From contig JBFWUF010000011.1 in the NCBI GenBank assembly GCA_050247435.1, positions 90,704-154,703 of the forward strand: a stretch of 64,000 bases of DNA, read 5' to 3'. Below are positions 26,880 to 35,613 of the stretch, piece after piece (position 1 is the stretch's first letter; each line of letters starts with the position of its first letter). The translations under genes were made by a program, and so were the position numbers. Source of the DNA: JAJVID01 sp050247435. Its GTDB lineage: Bacteria > Acidobacteriota > Blastocatellia > RBC074. Under the pieces are notes generated by a model. It was given only the letters and a program-made list of their open reading frames with translations. It was not told the origin of the DNA and did no database searches.

Positions 26880-28499
26880 ATGACACAGATCAAAATTTTG
26901 TTTCTATTGCTGGTGGCGCTTGGCGCGATGAACGCGTCGCCGCCACAATCCGGACAACGGTCAGTCGAGACCGCTGAAACGCATCATCAACGCGGCGTCG
27001 AGCATCATATGCGCCGCTCGCTGGACGACGCGAGCCGCGAATACTCGCGCGCTCTCGAACTCGATCCGCCGCGCGAACTCACCAACGACGAGTGGCGGCT
27101 CGTTCGCCGCTTCGCGCCGCGCATTTACGTCACGCCGACCGAGTTCTTCCCTCTCAAAGATTTCGCGGTCATCCTGCATCCGTCAGAACGATTGATCGCA
27201 TACCACTTCTTCTGGGAAGACGACATTGACTTCCCGGAAGACAACGATCCGTGCGATCACGAGCTGATTTGGGTGAAATACTCATCCGACAAGACTTCAA
27301 TCGAAAACGTCCGAACGTATTTTCACGGACGAATTCTGGAAGGCGGCCAGGCGGCGATCAACGACGCGCGCGCGCACGCGATGCGCCCTCGCGTCAACGT
27401 CCAGTGGGGCAAACACGGCTCGCTGCTCCCGGGCTGGGAGAAGATGACGATCATCGCCAATCCGGGCGACGTTGAACGAAAGTATTATCCGCTCAGCCAG
27501 ACGATCACGCTCGAACAATATCAACAGGGCACGTATCGCAAACTGAACGAAGAAGGACGCCGCCTTGCCAATCACCCGCTGGGGCGCAGGCTCGGCTGGC
27601 CTGATAAGTTCGCGGGCAGGTGGGAGGATTTCGTCAACTTCTCGCGCCTGATCGAACCGCTGCGGCTGCTCAACAAAACGAAGATGGCGAGAGTGTCACG
27701 GTGGAACAGCGCGACGATCAACCAACACTTCCTGACCTACAACTTCCGCCCGAAGACGGAATGGCCGATTGAGAATCCCGAATCTCGAATCTCAAATTTG
27801 AAATCCGATTTGAGGGCGCGCTCGATGGATGATTTTCAACTGCCGCCGAAATCGGTCTTCGACCGCACGATGCCGCGCTATCCGAACGTCTGGTTTTACG
27901 TGGATGTCTCTCTGGCGCCGTCTTACGACGCGGCGGTCAAACTCGTCACGGAGAACCTGCGCGCGGCGATGCGGCTACGCGAATTTTACGGGCCGTTCGA
28001 CAATCCAGAAGGCTGCGATTTCGAGGTGCGGCTGGAACACCTGCAACCGTGGCAAGCCCGCGAACAACGCGCGTTGCAGCACTCACACGCTTTTCATATG
28101 CGGTACTACTATTCCGCGCTGGCGAAACAGAAGCTGGATCAAGTGAAGCTGGGCGACCGCGCTTTTTACAGATTCGGGGCGAGCGCTCATTACGAAGTCG
28201 AACACACCAATCCGAATCACGCCGATGTCGAAAGCTGTCCAATCTGCGGCAGGACGGGCGAATACGCAAACCTGAAAGGCAATCTGGTAGAATTGGCGCA
28301 CGACCCGCTCGGACTCGAATTGGTTTTGACCGGAAAGATTCGCGGCGAGACCGTGCGGTTCGACGACTGGGAACAACGCGAGGTGGGCAGCGTTGAAGCG
28401 CTCAAAAACAATTTCTCAATTCAACAATATATCTTCCCGGCGCAAACCGGCGACAAAAACACGCTGCGGATCGGCGTGGTGGTAATCGCGCCAAAATAA
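26880..28499 (+). CDS. Exported protein of unknown function with a CxxC motif
   Basis: 539 residues. After a signal-like segment (MTQIKILFLLLVALGAMNA) a single TPR-like helix pair (DDASREYSRALELDPP) is followed by APRIYVTPTEFFPLKDFAVI, then LIAYHFFWEDDIDFPEDNDP and CDHELIWVKY. The arrangement 'aromatic strand - acidic loop - H-E - strand' reminds me of Vps62-type and related secreted proteins, but I cannot assign it. C-terminal third: VESCPICGRTGEYANLKGN, a CxxC likely to bind zinc. A linker at about 300-318 has repeated SRISNLKSDLR-type residues encoded by a short repeat. Second gene of the cluster 26294-29846. Confidence 0.65.
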   Translation: MTQIKILFLLLVALGAMNASPPQSGQRSVETAETHHQRGVEHHMRRSLDDASREYSRALELDPPRELTNDEWRLVRRFAPRIYVTPTEFFPLKDFAVILHPSERLIAYHFFWEDDIDFPEDNDPCDHELIWVKYSSDKTSIENVRTYFHGRILEGGQAAINDARAHAMRPRVNVQWGKHGSLLPGWEKMTIIANPGDVERKYYPLSQTITLEQYQQGTYRKLNEEGRRLANHPLGRRLGWPDKFAGRWEDFVNFSRLIEPLRLLNKTKMARVSRWNSATINQHFLTYNFRPKTEWPIENPESRISNLKSDLRARSMDDFQLPPKSVFDRTMPRYPNVWFYVDVSLAPSYDAAVKLVTENLRAAMRLREFYGPFDNPEGCDFEVRLEHLQPWQAREQRALQHSHAFHMRYYYSALAKQKLDQVKLGDRAFYRFGASAHYEVEHTNPNHADVESCPICGRTGEYANLKGNLVELAHDPLGLELVLTGKIRGETVRFDDWEQREVGSVEALKNNFSIQQYIFPAQTGDKNTLRIGVVVIAPK

Positions 28500-28520
28500 C
28501 TCAACGACGAGACACTAAAA

Positions 28521-29846
28521 ATGAAACGTTCTGCTCTTCGCGCCTTCTTGCTGACGGCAGGTTTTCTGTTGGCGGCTCCTGCCACAATCTATGCTCAGAC
28601 GCTGCTCGAAAAGAAGTTCAGCGCGCCCGCCGAATCCGAAGCTCTGCTCGATCTGACAGCCTCCGCGCCCGGAACGTCCTGGCGCGAGCAAGGCGCCGAA
28701 GCCGCCGCCGCCACGATCTTCGTTGACGGCAAATATCATCAGGACGTGATTCTTTTCGCCGGAGCGCGGGATTTCACTTATCAACTGATGCTCGGACGCG
28801 TCGCGCCCGGCGAGCACAACTTGGGGATCGAGTTAAATCGCAAACAGTCGGCGACGAAGGTCACGACGATTCAAATCCGCGACGCGAAGGTCACGATGAT
28901 TGATCGTCAGCACCCCGAATTTCAGGCCGTCGCGCGCGCGCCGTTCATTTATGCCCGCCCCGACACCATCGGCAAATTCAGCGACGTTCCGCTGCTGGCG
29001 TACTACGAAACCGCCCGCGCGCACGACGGCTACACCTACACCACCATCTTCAGCAACGAAGACGGCGGCACGCAGACGACCGCCTTGATGGCTCGGTGGG
29101 GACGCACGACCGACATCGAATGGGTTTGCGAAACGCGAATCAAAATCGGAGGAGAGGCCGGCACGATCTTCCAGGGCGCGAATCACAAGGACACGCAATT
29201 TGCTGGCAAACTTGAAGCCGATCACCCGCTGATGTTCGTCACGACCGTCAACAACAACTTCTCGGATCAAGGCCAATCCGAAATGCGATTCGCGCCGCGA
29301 CCGCTGGCGTTCGATGCGCTCAAAGCTTCGCGCGAGGAGATGATGGATCGCCACTCGTGGACGTATCAGGTGATGGCCGACGAGATGATCCGCGAGGGCA
29401 AGATCATCGGGGAACGAAAGCCGGGAGCGCAAATCAACGACCTGCGCAATTACGTTTATTTCGACATCGCTTCAAATCAGGCCGGAGCCGTTCTCAGCGT
29501 CGCGGTCAAACTCAAAGGCGAGCCTAAATGGCGCACGTCTGACTGGGGCATCGCAAACTACAGGATTGATCGCAGCGGCATCTTCCGCACGACCGCGCTG
29601 TTGCCGAAGCGGGCGCGGCTGGAAGACATCGAACGCATCGCCGTGAGGTGCGACATCAAAGACAATCCGAAGACGGCGCAGGAACTGAGTCAGGTTCCTC
29701 ACGCATACTGCGATGTGCGCTCGATCAATAAAATTTTTGTTCTCGACGAAGATTACCAACCGGGCGCTTCGCTGAAGCTGAATTTTCAACCAGTGAAGAT
29801 GCGCTTTGGAGAAATGGTCGAAATCTACGAGAGCGCCGCCAAATGA
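28521..29846 (+). CDS. Exported protein of unknown function
   Basis: 441 residues with a signal peptide (LLTAGFLLAAPATIYAQ). No known domain. The sequence is beta-rich; a first part (to about 130) looks like a carbohydrate-binding-like sandwich (ATIFVDGKYHQDVILFAGAR), and the rest contains conserved-looking TDIEWVCETRIKIGGEAGTI, IFQGANHKDTQFAGKL and LRNYVYFDIASNQAGAVLSV. It comes 21 bases after the preceding gene and before a perfect 40-base inverted repeat; likely the last gene of a three-gene unit. Confidence 0.65.
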   Translation: MKRSALRAFLLTAGFLLAAPATIYAQTLLEKKFSAPAESEALLDLTASAPGTSWREQGAEAAAATIFVDGKYHQDVILFAGARDFTYQLMLGRVAPGEHNLGIELNRKQSATKVTTIQIRDAKVTMIDRQHPEFQAVARAPFIYARPDTIGKFSDVPLLAYYETARAHDGYTYTTIFSNEDGGTQTTALMARWGRTTDIEWVCETRIKIGGEAGTIFQGANHKDTQFAGKLEADHPLMFVTTVNNNFSDQGQSEMRFAPRPLAFDALKASREEMMDRHSWTYQVMADEMIREGKIIGERKPGAQINDLRNYVYFDIASNQAGAVLSVAVKLKGEPKWRTSDWGIANYRIDRSGIFRTTALLPKRARLEDIERIAVRCDIKDNPKTAQELSQVPHAYCDVRSINKIFVLDEDYQPGASLKLNFQPVKMRFGEMVEIYESAAK

Positions 29847-29861
29847 TGAACTTGTAACCGC

Positions 29862-29960
29862 ATTAGCCATTCGCCATTCGTCATTAACCATTATCAGTCA
29901 GGAAAACAGCTTTGGTTCTACTGACTGATAATGGTTAATGACGAATGGCGAATGGCTAAT
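29862..29960. repeat. Perfect 40-base inverted repeat with tandem CCATTCG units
   Basis: Arms 29862-29901 and 29921-29960 are perfectly complementary with a 19-base loop. Each arm is made of short tandem units (GCCATTCGCCATTCGTCATT, then AACCATTATCAGTCAG). It occupies most of the gap between the unknown gene at 28521 and the ceramidase gene at 30010. Confidence 0.95.
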
Positions 29961-30009
29961 TGTGCGAATTCGATAACCGCTGGGTTTCGCCAGCGACAGG
30001 AGATCAACA

Positions 30010-31398
30010 ATGAACCGCCGCATTCAACTCTGCCTGATCGCTCTGTTGTTAGTCGCAATCGCCTCGACTCGCTCGCCGCATCACGCCGCGCCAGCCCTGA
30101 TGAAAGCCGGTTTCGCAAGAATCATCATCACGCCTGAAAAAAATATGTGGATGTCGGGTTACGCCAACCGCACGAAACCATCGGCGGGCAAGGTTCACGA
30201 CCTGTACGCCAAAGCCATTGCCATCCAGGACTCGCGCGGCGGACGCATCGTTTTGGTGACGACCGATCTGTTGGGGCTGCCACGCGCGCTCACCTCCGAA
30301 ATCTCCGAGCACGCGAACAAGAGCTACGGCCTGAAACGCGAACAGATACTTTTCAATTCGTCGCACACGCACACAGGCCCCGTGGTCAAAAGTTCTCTCG
30401 CGGGCGCTTACGATCTCGACGCGGAGCAATCCGCGTCAATTGACGAATATACTCAGCAGCTCAAAAACAACTTGCTGAAAGTCATCGGCGAGGCGATCAA
30501 GGATTTGTCTCCGGCAAAGTTGTCGTTCGGGCGATCCACGGCTCCGTTCGCGATGAACCGTCGCCAGTTTAACAAAGACGCGCCGATCATCGGCGTCAAT
30601 CCGGAAGGCGCGGTTGACCGCGAAGTCCCTGCGCTGCGCGTCGAATCAGCCGATGGAAAGCTGCGCGGCGTCGTCTTCGGCTACGCCTGTCACAACACGA
30701 CTCTGACCGGAGAGTTTTATCAATTCAGCGGCGATTACGCGGGCTTCGCGCAGGCGGCGATTGAAAGCGCGCACCCGGGCGCGACGGCGATGTTCGTGAT
30801 GGGATGCGGCGCGGACATCAATCCATACCCCCGCAGCAAATTTGAATTGGCTCGGCAGCACGGCGAGTCGCTTGCCAAATCGGTCGAGCAGGCGATGGGC
30901 GGCGCAATGAAGCCCGTGAGCGGCTCGATCAAATCGGTCATCGGGGGCGTGATGATCCCGTTCGACGGCCCGCCTACGAAAGCAGAGTATCAATCGCGGT
31001 TGAGCGACAAGAACGTTTTCGCGCGCCAGCACGCCGAGCGAATGATCGCCCGGTACGAACGCGACGGAAAAGTGATGACGGAATATCCATACACGATTCA
31101 GGTGTTGCGAATCGGCGATTTAACGCTGATCGGCTTGGCTGGTGAAGTCGTGACCGATTATGCGCTGCGGCTGAAACGCGAACTCGGCGGCGACGTGTGG
31201 GTCGCGGGCTACAGCAACGATCTCTGCTCCTACATCCCGTCGGCACGGATGTACAAAGAGGGCGGATACGAGGTGATCAGTTCGATGATCTATTACGATC
31301 TGCCGGGGCCGTACAAACCTGAAATTGAAGAGAAGATCGTCGGCAAGGTTCACGAGTTGGCGCGCCGCGCTGGAGTCAAAGCGGCGAAACAAAAATAA
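30010..31398 (+). CDS. Neutral/alkaline ceramidase-like hydrolase, exported
   Basis: 462 residues; CAGGAG ribosome site and a signal peptide (LCLIALLLVAIASTRS). N-terminal part matches the neutral ceramidase catalytic domain (Pfam Ceramidase_alk): AGFARIIITPEKNMWMSGYA, GKVHDLYAKAIAIQD, VLVTTDLLGLP, FNSSHTHTGPVV, FGYACHNTTLTGEFYQFSGD and MGCGADINPYPR. HTHTGP and CHNTT carry zinc-site histidines. The length is shorter than canonical enzymes (about 650-700), lacking the C-terminal Ig-like domain, as in other short acidobacterial members. Predicted to cleave N-acyl amide bonds of ceramide or a related lipid; substrate not established. It forms an operon with the next two genes. Confidence 0.85.
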   Translation: MNRRIQLCLIALLLVAIASTRSPHHAAPALMKAGFARIIITPEKNMWMSGYANRTKPSAGKVHDLYAKAIAIQDSRGGRIVLVTTDLLGLPRALTSEISEHANKSYGLKREQILFNSSHTHTGPVVKSSLAGAYDLDAEQSASIDEYTQQLKNNLLKVIGEAIKDLSPAKLSFGRSTAPFAMNRRQFNKDAPIIGVNPEGAVDREVPALRVESADGKLRGVVFGYACHNTTLTGEFYQFSGDYAGFAQAAIESAHPGATAMFVMGCGADINPYPRSKFELARQHGESLAKSVEQAMGGAMKPVSGSIKSVIGGVMIPFDGPPTKAEYQSRLSDKNVFARQHAERMIARYERDGKVMTEYPYTIQVLRIGDLTLIGLAGEVVTDYALRLKRELGGDVWVAGYSNDLCSYIPSARMYKEGGYEVISSMIYYDLPGPYKPEIEEKIVGKVHELARRAGVKAAKQK

Positions 31399-31401
31399 AC
31401 T

Positions 31402-32172
31402 ATGCTCACAGCGATCACGCGCGCCGTCAGCCCAGGTCTCGCCGATTGTGAGTTGACCTTTCTCGCGCGACAGAAAATTGATATTCAAAAAGCGATTGAG
31501 CAACATCACGGCTACGAAGAACTGCTCGCGCAACTCGGCGCGAATGTCATAAGTTTGCCCGCTGAGCCTGATCTGCCCGACTCGGTCTTCGTCGAAGACA
31601 CGGCGGTCGTGTTGGATGAATTGGCCGTGATCACGAGGCCCGGCGCGGCGAGCAGGCGCGCGGAGACGGCGGACGTGGCCGAAGCGCTCTCGAAGTTTCG
31701 CTCGCTCGCGTTCATTGAATCGCCAGCGACTCTGGAAGGCGGCGACGTGATGCGCGTTGATCGAGCGCTCTACGTTGGCCTGAGCGCGCGCACGAATCAG
31801 GCGGGCATTGATCAATTGCGCGCCATCGTCGAACCGCTCGGCTATAACGTCGAGCCGGTTGAAATCTCCGGCTGCCTGCATCTGAAAACAGCCTGCACGT
31901 ATCTCGGACGCCGGACGATTCTCGCAAACCGCCAATGGATCAACGTCGGGCGGCTGGCCGAATTCGGGTTGATTGACGTTCACGAGGACGAACTCTGGGC
32001 AGCGAATACGCTGGCCATCGGCGACACAGTCCTGATGGCCGAAGGCGCTCCGCGGACTCGCGCGCTGCTCGAAAAGCGCGGCTTCAAAGTCCGAACGATT
32101 GATAACAGCGAATTGCGGAAGGCCGAGGCCGGATTGACCTGTTCAAGCTTAATCTTTGACACGGGCGTATGA
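31402..32172 (+). CDS. NG,NG-dimethylarginine dimethylaminohydrolase (DDAH)
   Basis: 256 residues, normal DDAH length, with all family markers: AITRAVSPGLADCELTFLAR, LPDSVFVEDTAVVLDE (substrate-binding Asp/Glu), ATLEGGDVMRVDRALYVGLS, the catalytic His in ISGCLHLKTACTYLG and the catalytic Cys near the C-terminus in AGLTCSSLIF. Hydrolyses methylated arginine to citrulline and dimethylamine. Only 3 bases after the ceramidase-like gene, and its TGA overlaps the ATG of the next gene (ATGA), so the three are translationally linked. The start has no clear ribosome site, in keeping with coupling. Confidence 0.92.
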   Translation: MLTAITRAVSPGLADCELTFLARQKIDIQKAIEQHHGYEELLAQLGANVISLPAEPDLPDSVFVEDTAVVLDELAVITRPGAASRRAETADVAEALSKFRSLAFIESPATLEGGDVMRVDRALYVGLSARTNQAGIDQLRAIVEPLGYNVEPVEISGCLHLKTACTYLGRRTILANRQWINVGRLAEFGLIDVHEDELWAANTLAIGDTVLMAEGAPRTRALLEKRGFKVRTIDNSELRKAEAGLTCSSLIFDTGV

Positions 32173-34367
32173 ATTTGAAAAGAACCGTACTCAATTTTTC
32201 ACTTCTGGCGTTGCTCGCGAGTTTCACGCCCGCTGAATTCAACGGCGCGTCTGCGAAAGACGATCTGGCGCGCCGCGAGTTCTACCGCAAGCTCGCCTTC
32301 TTCCACGCTCCAATTCTCTTTCAAGACACCGAAATTCGCGGTCAATCGCAGGATGAAGGAAACCCGGCGAGCGTTGATCAGCCGATTCAACGTCGCGGCG
32401 ATTTCATCGCTCGCTTCGACTTCGACGGCGACTGGAATGGATTGAACAACTGGGCGAATTTCTCCAGACGTCCGCCTGCCGGCAAGAACAAAGACGGGAT
32501 GGCGCGGGCATTTATCTATTACAGTATCGTCGAAACCGAGACGCACTACTTCATCAACTACTGCGCCTATCACGCGCAGGATCGCGAGCCGCGCTGCACA
32601 GATGTCCAATGCCACGAGAACGATCTGGAAGGCGGGCTGCACGTCGTCAGAAAAGGGCCGGAGAATTCCGGGATGGGCACGCTGTGGATGATGATGTATC
32701 TGGCGCACGATAACTGGTTCACCTATCTGACTCCCGCCGGTCACGCCGCCGGGATCAAGCTCGGCGGCAAGCCGCCGCACGAGACTCAGCAGAAGGCGCA
32801 TCACTACAACTCCGAATTCATTTACGACGTGGTATGGCGCGGCGTTACGCCCGACGGCAAGCTCTTCACGCCGCGCGATCCGAGTAAGCCCGAAGACCCG
32901 GCGGCCCCATCGGGCACAGTCTTTCGCTCGACTATCTGGTCTGAACCGTGGGGGCACGGGATGTACGGATGGCCGGGGCCTGACGCGAAATCGCCTTACG
33001 ACCGTTACCGATGGTCGAACTTTACATGGAAAGACGGGTTCATCGGCGGCGACGGCGTGATCTATTTTCCGGGCGAAAGGCCAGGCATTCCCAACTACAA
33101 CAAAGCGGTTGATACGACGCCTTACGCGCTGATTGACATCGCCGAGCCAAACGGATTGTGGGATCGCCGCGAGCAGATTGACTGGAAGATGGATGGATGC
33201 GGTGGCGGCGAACGTGGCGCCGCCAATTGCGCTTGGGGATATTTTGGCGCGTTTCGCGGCGAGCGTTGGGGCACAGACAAAGCCAACGCGCCATGGCGAT
33301 GGGATCACTCGGACGACACGTTGCCGCCGGGAATGCAGGCTTACGACCCGCTGCGGCTGGTCGAAGAGTTCAACAATCTGAGCGCAGTTCCCGCTGATCA
33401 ACTCAGCCGGAAATACACTAACAACTTTTATCTCGGTTTGCCTGAGGGGACGCGCCCGAAACGTCCCGCGCCAATCGCCGACATCGGAACACGCATCGTG
33501 TTCGTAAAACCGAACGAACCTTTTACACTGAATGGCGCCCGATCCCACACCGCCGATTTGGAAGGCAGAGGCCATCTGATCTTCCGTTGGGAATCGCAAG
33601 CTGAAGGCTTCGGCGAAACGGTGACAAATGAAAAATGGATTCGTAAAACGTTTGCGCGCGAGGGAATATATTCGGTCAAGCTGACAGTCAACGATGGCGA
33701 CCATTCAGCCAGTGACCAGGCGACCGTGATCGTCAGTTCCAACAAGCTCTTCTTCGATGACTTTCAGACAAGCGCGCCGCAGGCGGCCTGGCGCTTCCTG
33801 GGGCAAACCTGGCTTCAACGCGATGGGCTGCTGATGGCGCGAAGACCCGGCGCAGGCTTGAACGCAGCGGTCGCCGCGGACCGCGCTTACCAGGCTAACA
33901 TGACCGTCGAAGCTCTGATACGGCTTGATCTGCTTTACGAAGAAGCGCGCGAGCCGTTCGGCGTCGGGGTCGCCTACCAGAATCCGGCTGCGGGCAATTC
34001 AGCCATCGTCTTCGGATTCACGGGCACGCGTCGAGTTGATTCCTCGAAAGACTCTTCAAGAAAACATATGACCGAAGTTGCGTTTTACGACATCAGCGAG
34101 CAGAGGCGAGTCAAACTCGGCGATTCGATCATGACTTACAACGACGGTTATAAAACGGACTCCTGGTACCACATTAAACTTACGGTCGAAGGCGGAGAGA
34201 GAGTGAAGGCGAAGTTGTGGCCGCGCGGATCGAACGAGCCTGGATGGATGTACGAGGCGAACCTTCCGCAACGCAAAAGCGGATTGACCGCGCCGATGAT
34301 CGTGGCTGGGACAGGCACGAGCGGCGCGGCCAGTTTCGATTACCTTCTGGTCAGCGGCTCACCATGA
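32169..34367 (+). CDS. Exported protein with PKD domain, unknown function
   Basis: 732 residues; signal peptide (LLALLASFTPAEFNGASA). N-terminal 430 residues are unrecognised but contain YFINYCAYHAQDREPRCTDV-QCHENDLEGGLHVV, an 'aromatic strand - acidic/HE' layout like the gene at 26880. A PKD-like domain follows at about 440-525 (LNGARSHTADLEGRGHLIFR, EGIYSVKLTVNDGDHSASDQ). The C-terminal 200 residues form a LamG/concanavalin-like sandwich (FFDDFQTSAPQAAWRF, SWYHIKLTVEGGERVKAKLW, FDYLLVSG). Probably a secreted carbohydrate- or lipid-binding protein or enzyme. Its ATG overlaps the DDAH stop by 4 bases. Confidence 0.75.
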   Translation: MNLKRTVLNFSLLALLASFTPAEFNGASAKDDLARREFYRKLAFFHAPILFQDTEIRGQSQDEGNPASVDQPIQRRGDFIARFDFDGDWNGLNNWANFSRRPPAGKNKDGMARAFIYYSIVETETHYFINYCAYHAQDREPRCTDVQCHENDLEGGLHVVRKGPENSGMGTLWMMMYLAHDNWFTYLTPAGHAAGIKLGGKPPHETQQKAHHYNSEFIYDVVWRGVTPDGKLFTPRDPSKPEDPAAPSGTVFRSTIWSEPWGHGMYGWPGPDAKSPYDRYRWSNFTWKDGFIGGDGVIYFPGERPGIPNYNKAVDTTPYALIDIAEPNGLWDRREQIDWKMDGCGGGERGAANCAWGYFGAFRGERWGTDKANAPWRWDHSDDTLPPGMQAYDPLRLVEEFNNLSAVPADQLSRKYTNNFYLGLPEGTRPKRPAPIADIGTRIVFVKPNEPFTLNGARSHTADLEGRGHLIFRWESQAEGFGETVTNEKWIRKTFAREGIYSVKLTVNDGDHSASDQATVIVSSNKLFFDDFQTSAPQAAWRFLGQTWLQRDGLLMARRPGAGLNAAVAADRAYQANMTVEALIRLDLLYEEAREPFGVGVAYQNPAAGNSAIVFGFTGTRRVDSSKDSSRKHMTEVAFYDISEQRRVKLGDSIMTYNDGYKTDSWYHIKLTVEGGERVKAKLWPRGSNEPGWMYEANLPQRKSGLTAPMIVAGTGTSGAASFDYLLVSGSP

Positions 34368-34590
34368 AAATGGCCGCCATCGAATAGACATGATTTGAGT
34401 ATCCAGCCGATCTGATGACACCGAGCATAATAAACACGACACATTGAAGATATTTGGCATACACCCTCTTGATATTATTCAAGGTCTGTCGGATTATGGC
34501 TTCCCCTACTGACGATCCGCACCCTCCCAAAATATTCAAGCCTTGGTTGGTTGAAAACTCCGAACCCTAATGAATTTGTAAGATGCTGGC

Positions 34591-35340
34591 GTGTGTTTTA
34601 TGCATGAGGCCAAGATTTTAATTATTGAAGACGAAGAGATAGTGCGTGAGGGAGTGAGCCTGCTGGTGGATAACCAGCCGGGGTTCCGTGTGGTTGGCCT
34701 GGCTTCCGCCATCAAGGACGCAATCACCATCGCCAGAAAAGAACAACCGGATGTTGCGCTGCTGGATATCAAGCTCGGCAATGACGACGGCATAGACTGC
34801 CTCTCTGAACTGCAAGCCGTTTCGCCAAAAACGCGCGTGTTGATTCTGACCGGACTTAGCGATCTTGAAACTCATTACGCGGCGGTCAGCGGTGGCGCCA
34901 TGGGAATCGTGCGCAAGATAGAAGGCGCCGAAACGCTGGTGAACGCCATTAGAAAAGTGCTGGCGGGAGAAGTCTGGCTCAACGGCGAGTTAATGGCGAA
35001 GGTTCTTGATGACTTCCGGCAAGCGAGAGCGGGCGCTTTGCTGGAACCGCAGGGCGCATCCACCGCCGGCGCGGCTGTGGCTGTCAAATGGCGGTTGCCG
35101 ATGTCCAGGCGGGATGAATACCAAGAGGTAAAGATAGCCAGATTGACTGACCGTGAGCGCGAGGTGGTTGAATTGGTCGGTCAGGGAATGCGCAACCAGC
35201 AGATAGCGGACAAACTCTGCATCAGCGTTATCACCGTCCGCCATCACCTGACTTCGATATTCAGCAAACTGGAAGTCGGCGACCGCTTCGAACTGGCGAT
35301 CTATTCCTTCCGGCACGGCCTGGCAAAGCCGCCGATCTGA
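34591..35340 (+). CDS. NarL/FixJ-type response regulator
   Basis: 249 residues. Receiver domain at about 7-125 with acidic pocket (IIEDEE), phospho-acceptor D59 (VALLDIKLG) and Thr/Lys equivalents; a linker with Ala/Gly-rich segment (LLEPQGASTAGAAVAVKW); a LuxR-type helix-turn-helix at about 185-235 (LTDREREVVELVGQGM, QQIADKLCISVITVRHHLTS). The annotated start is a GTG at 34591; an ATG at 34600 three codons later is equally possible. No histidine kinase is adjacent, so the partner is elsewhere. A 223-base gap upstream (34368-34590) contains no recognised gene. Confidence 0.92.
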   Translation: MCFMHEAKILIIEDEEIVREGVSLLVDNQPGFRVVGLASAIKDAITIARKEQPDVALLDIKLGNDDGIDCLSELQAVSPKTRVLILTGLSDLETHYAAVSGGAMGIVRKIEGAETLVNAIRKVLAGEVWLNGELMAKVLDDFRQARAGALLEPQGASTAGAAVAVKWRLPMSRRDEYQEVKIARLTDREREVVELVGQGMRNQQIADKLCISVITVRHHLTSIFSKLEVGDRFELAIYSFRHGLAKPPI

Positions 35341-35352
35341 AAAAATCGAGGA

Positions 35353-35556
35353 TCAATTGTCCGGTTGAACAATCTCCTGGACTCTGCCCACTTCGCCGGA
35401 TTCAAGACGCACCTTGATGCCGTGGGGGTGGCTGGCCGAATTGGTCAGAATCTCCTTCACGATCCCGCGCGTTCTTTTTCCTGTGCGCTGATCCTGTTTC
35501 TGAACGATGTAGACCTCAAGTCCGGGTTTAATGTCTTTTCGGTTTTTGCCGTTCAT
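35353..35556 (-). CDS. ywbE: YwbE family protein (DUF2196)
   Basis: 67 residues, the whole protein matching Bacillus YwbE: NRKDIKPGLEVYIVQKQDQR, TGKRTRGIVKEILTNSASHP, HGIKVRLESGEVGRVQEIV. A small beta-barrel (SH3/KOW-like) protein of unknown role. Converges on the response regulator gene (gap 12 bases) and is downstream of the MNIO pair on the same strand. Confidence 0.95.
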   Translation of the reverse strand: MNGKNRKDIKPGLEVYIVQKQDQRTGKRTRGIVKEILTNSASHPHGIKVRLESGEVGRVQEIVQPDN

Positions 35557-35572
35557 TCTTCATCACTCCCGA

Positions 35573-35613
35573 AAAATCGGTAGGGCAGGTTGACAACCTG
35601 CCCTACCGATTTT
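35573..35613. repeat. Perfect 20-base inverted repeat (GGGCAGGTTG family)
   Basis: Arms 35573-35592 and 35594-35613 pair perfectly around a single centre base (AGGGCAGGTTG-A-CAACCTGCCCT). Core and TTTTCATT flank resemble 15289 and 44957. The right arm overlaps the end of the partner gene: its last codons (AAT GAA AAT CGG TAG) lie within the repeat, so the repeat supplies the stop codon. Confidence 0.93.

Noticed and set aside
32199..33704. 501-codon minus-strand open frame
   Set aside because: Fully antisense to the PKD-domain protein, which has a signal peptide, domain structure and operon overlap.
34351..34539. 62-codon minus-strand frame before the response regulator
   Set aside because: No ribosome site and no conserved pattern; treated as intergenic.
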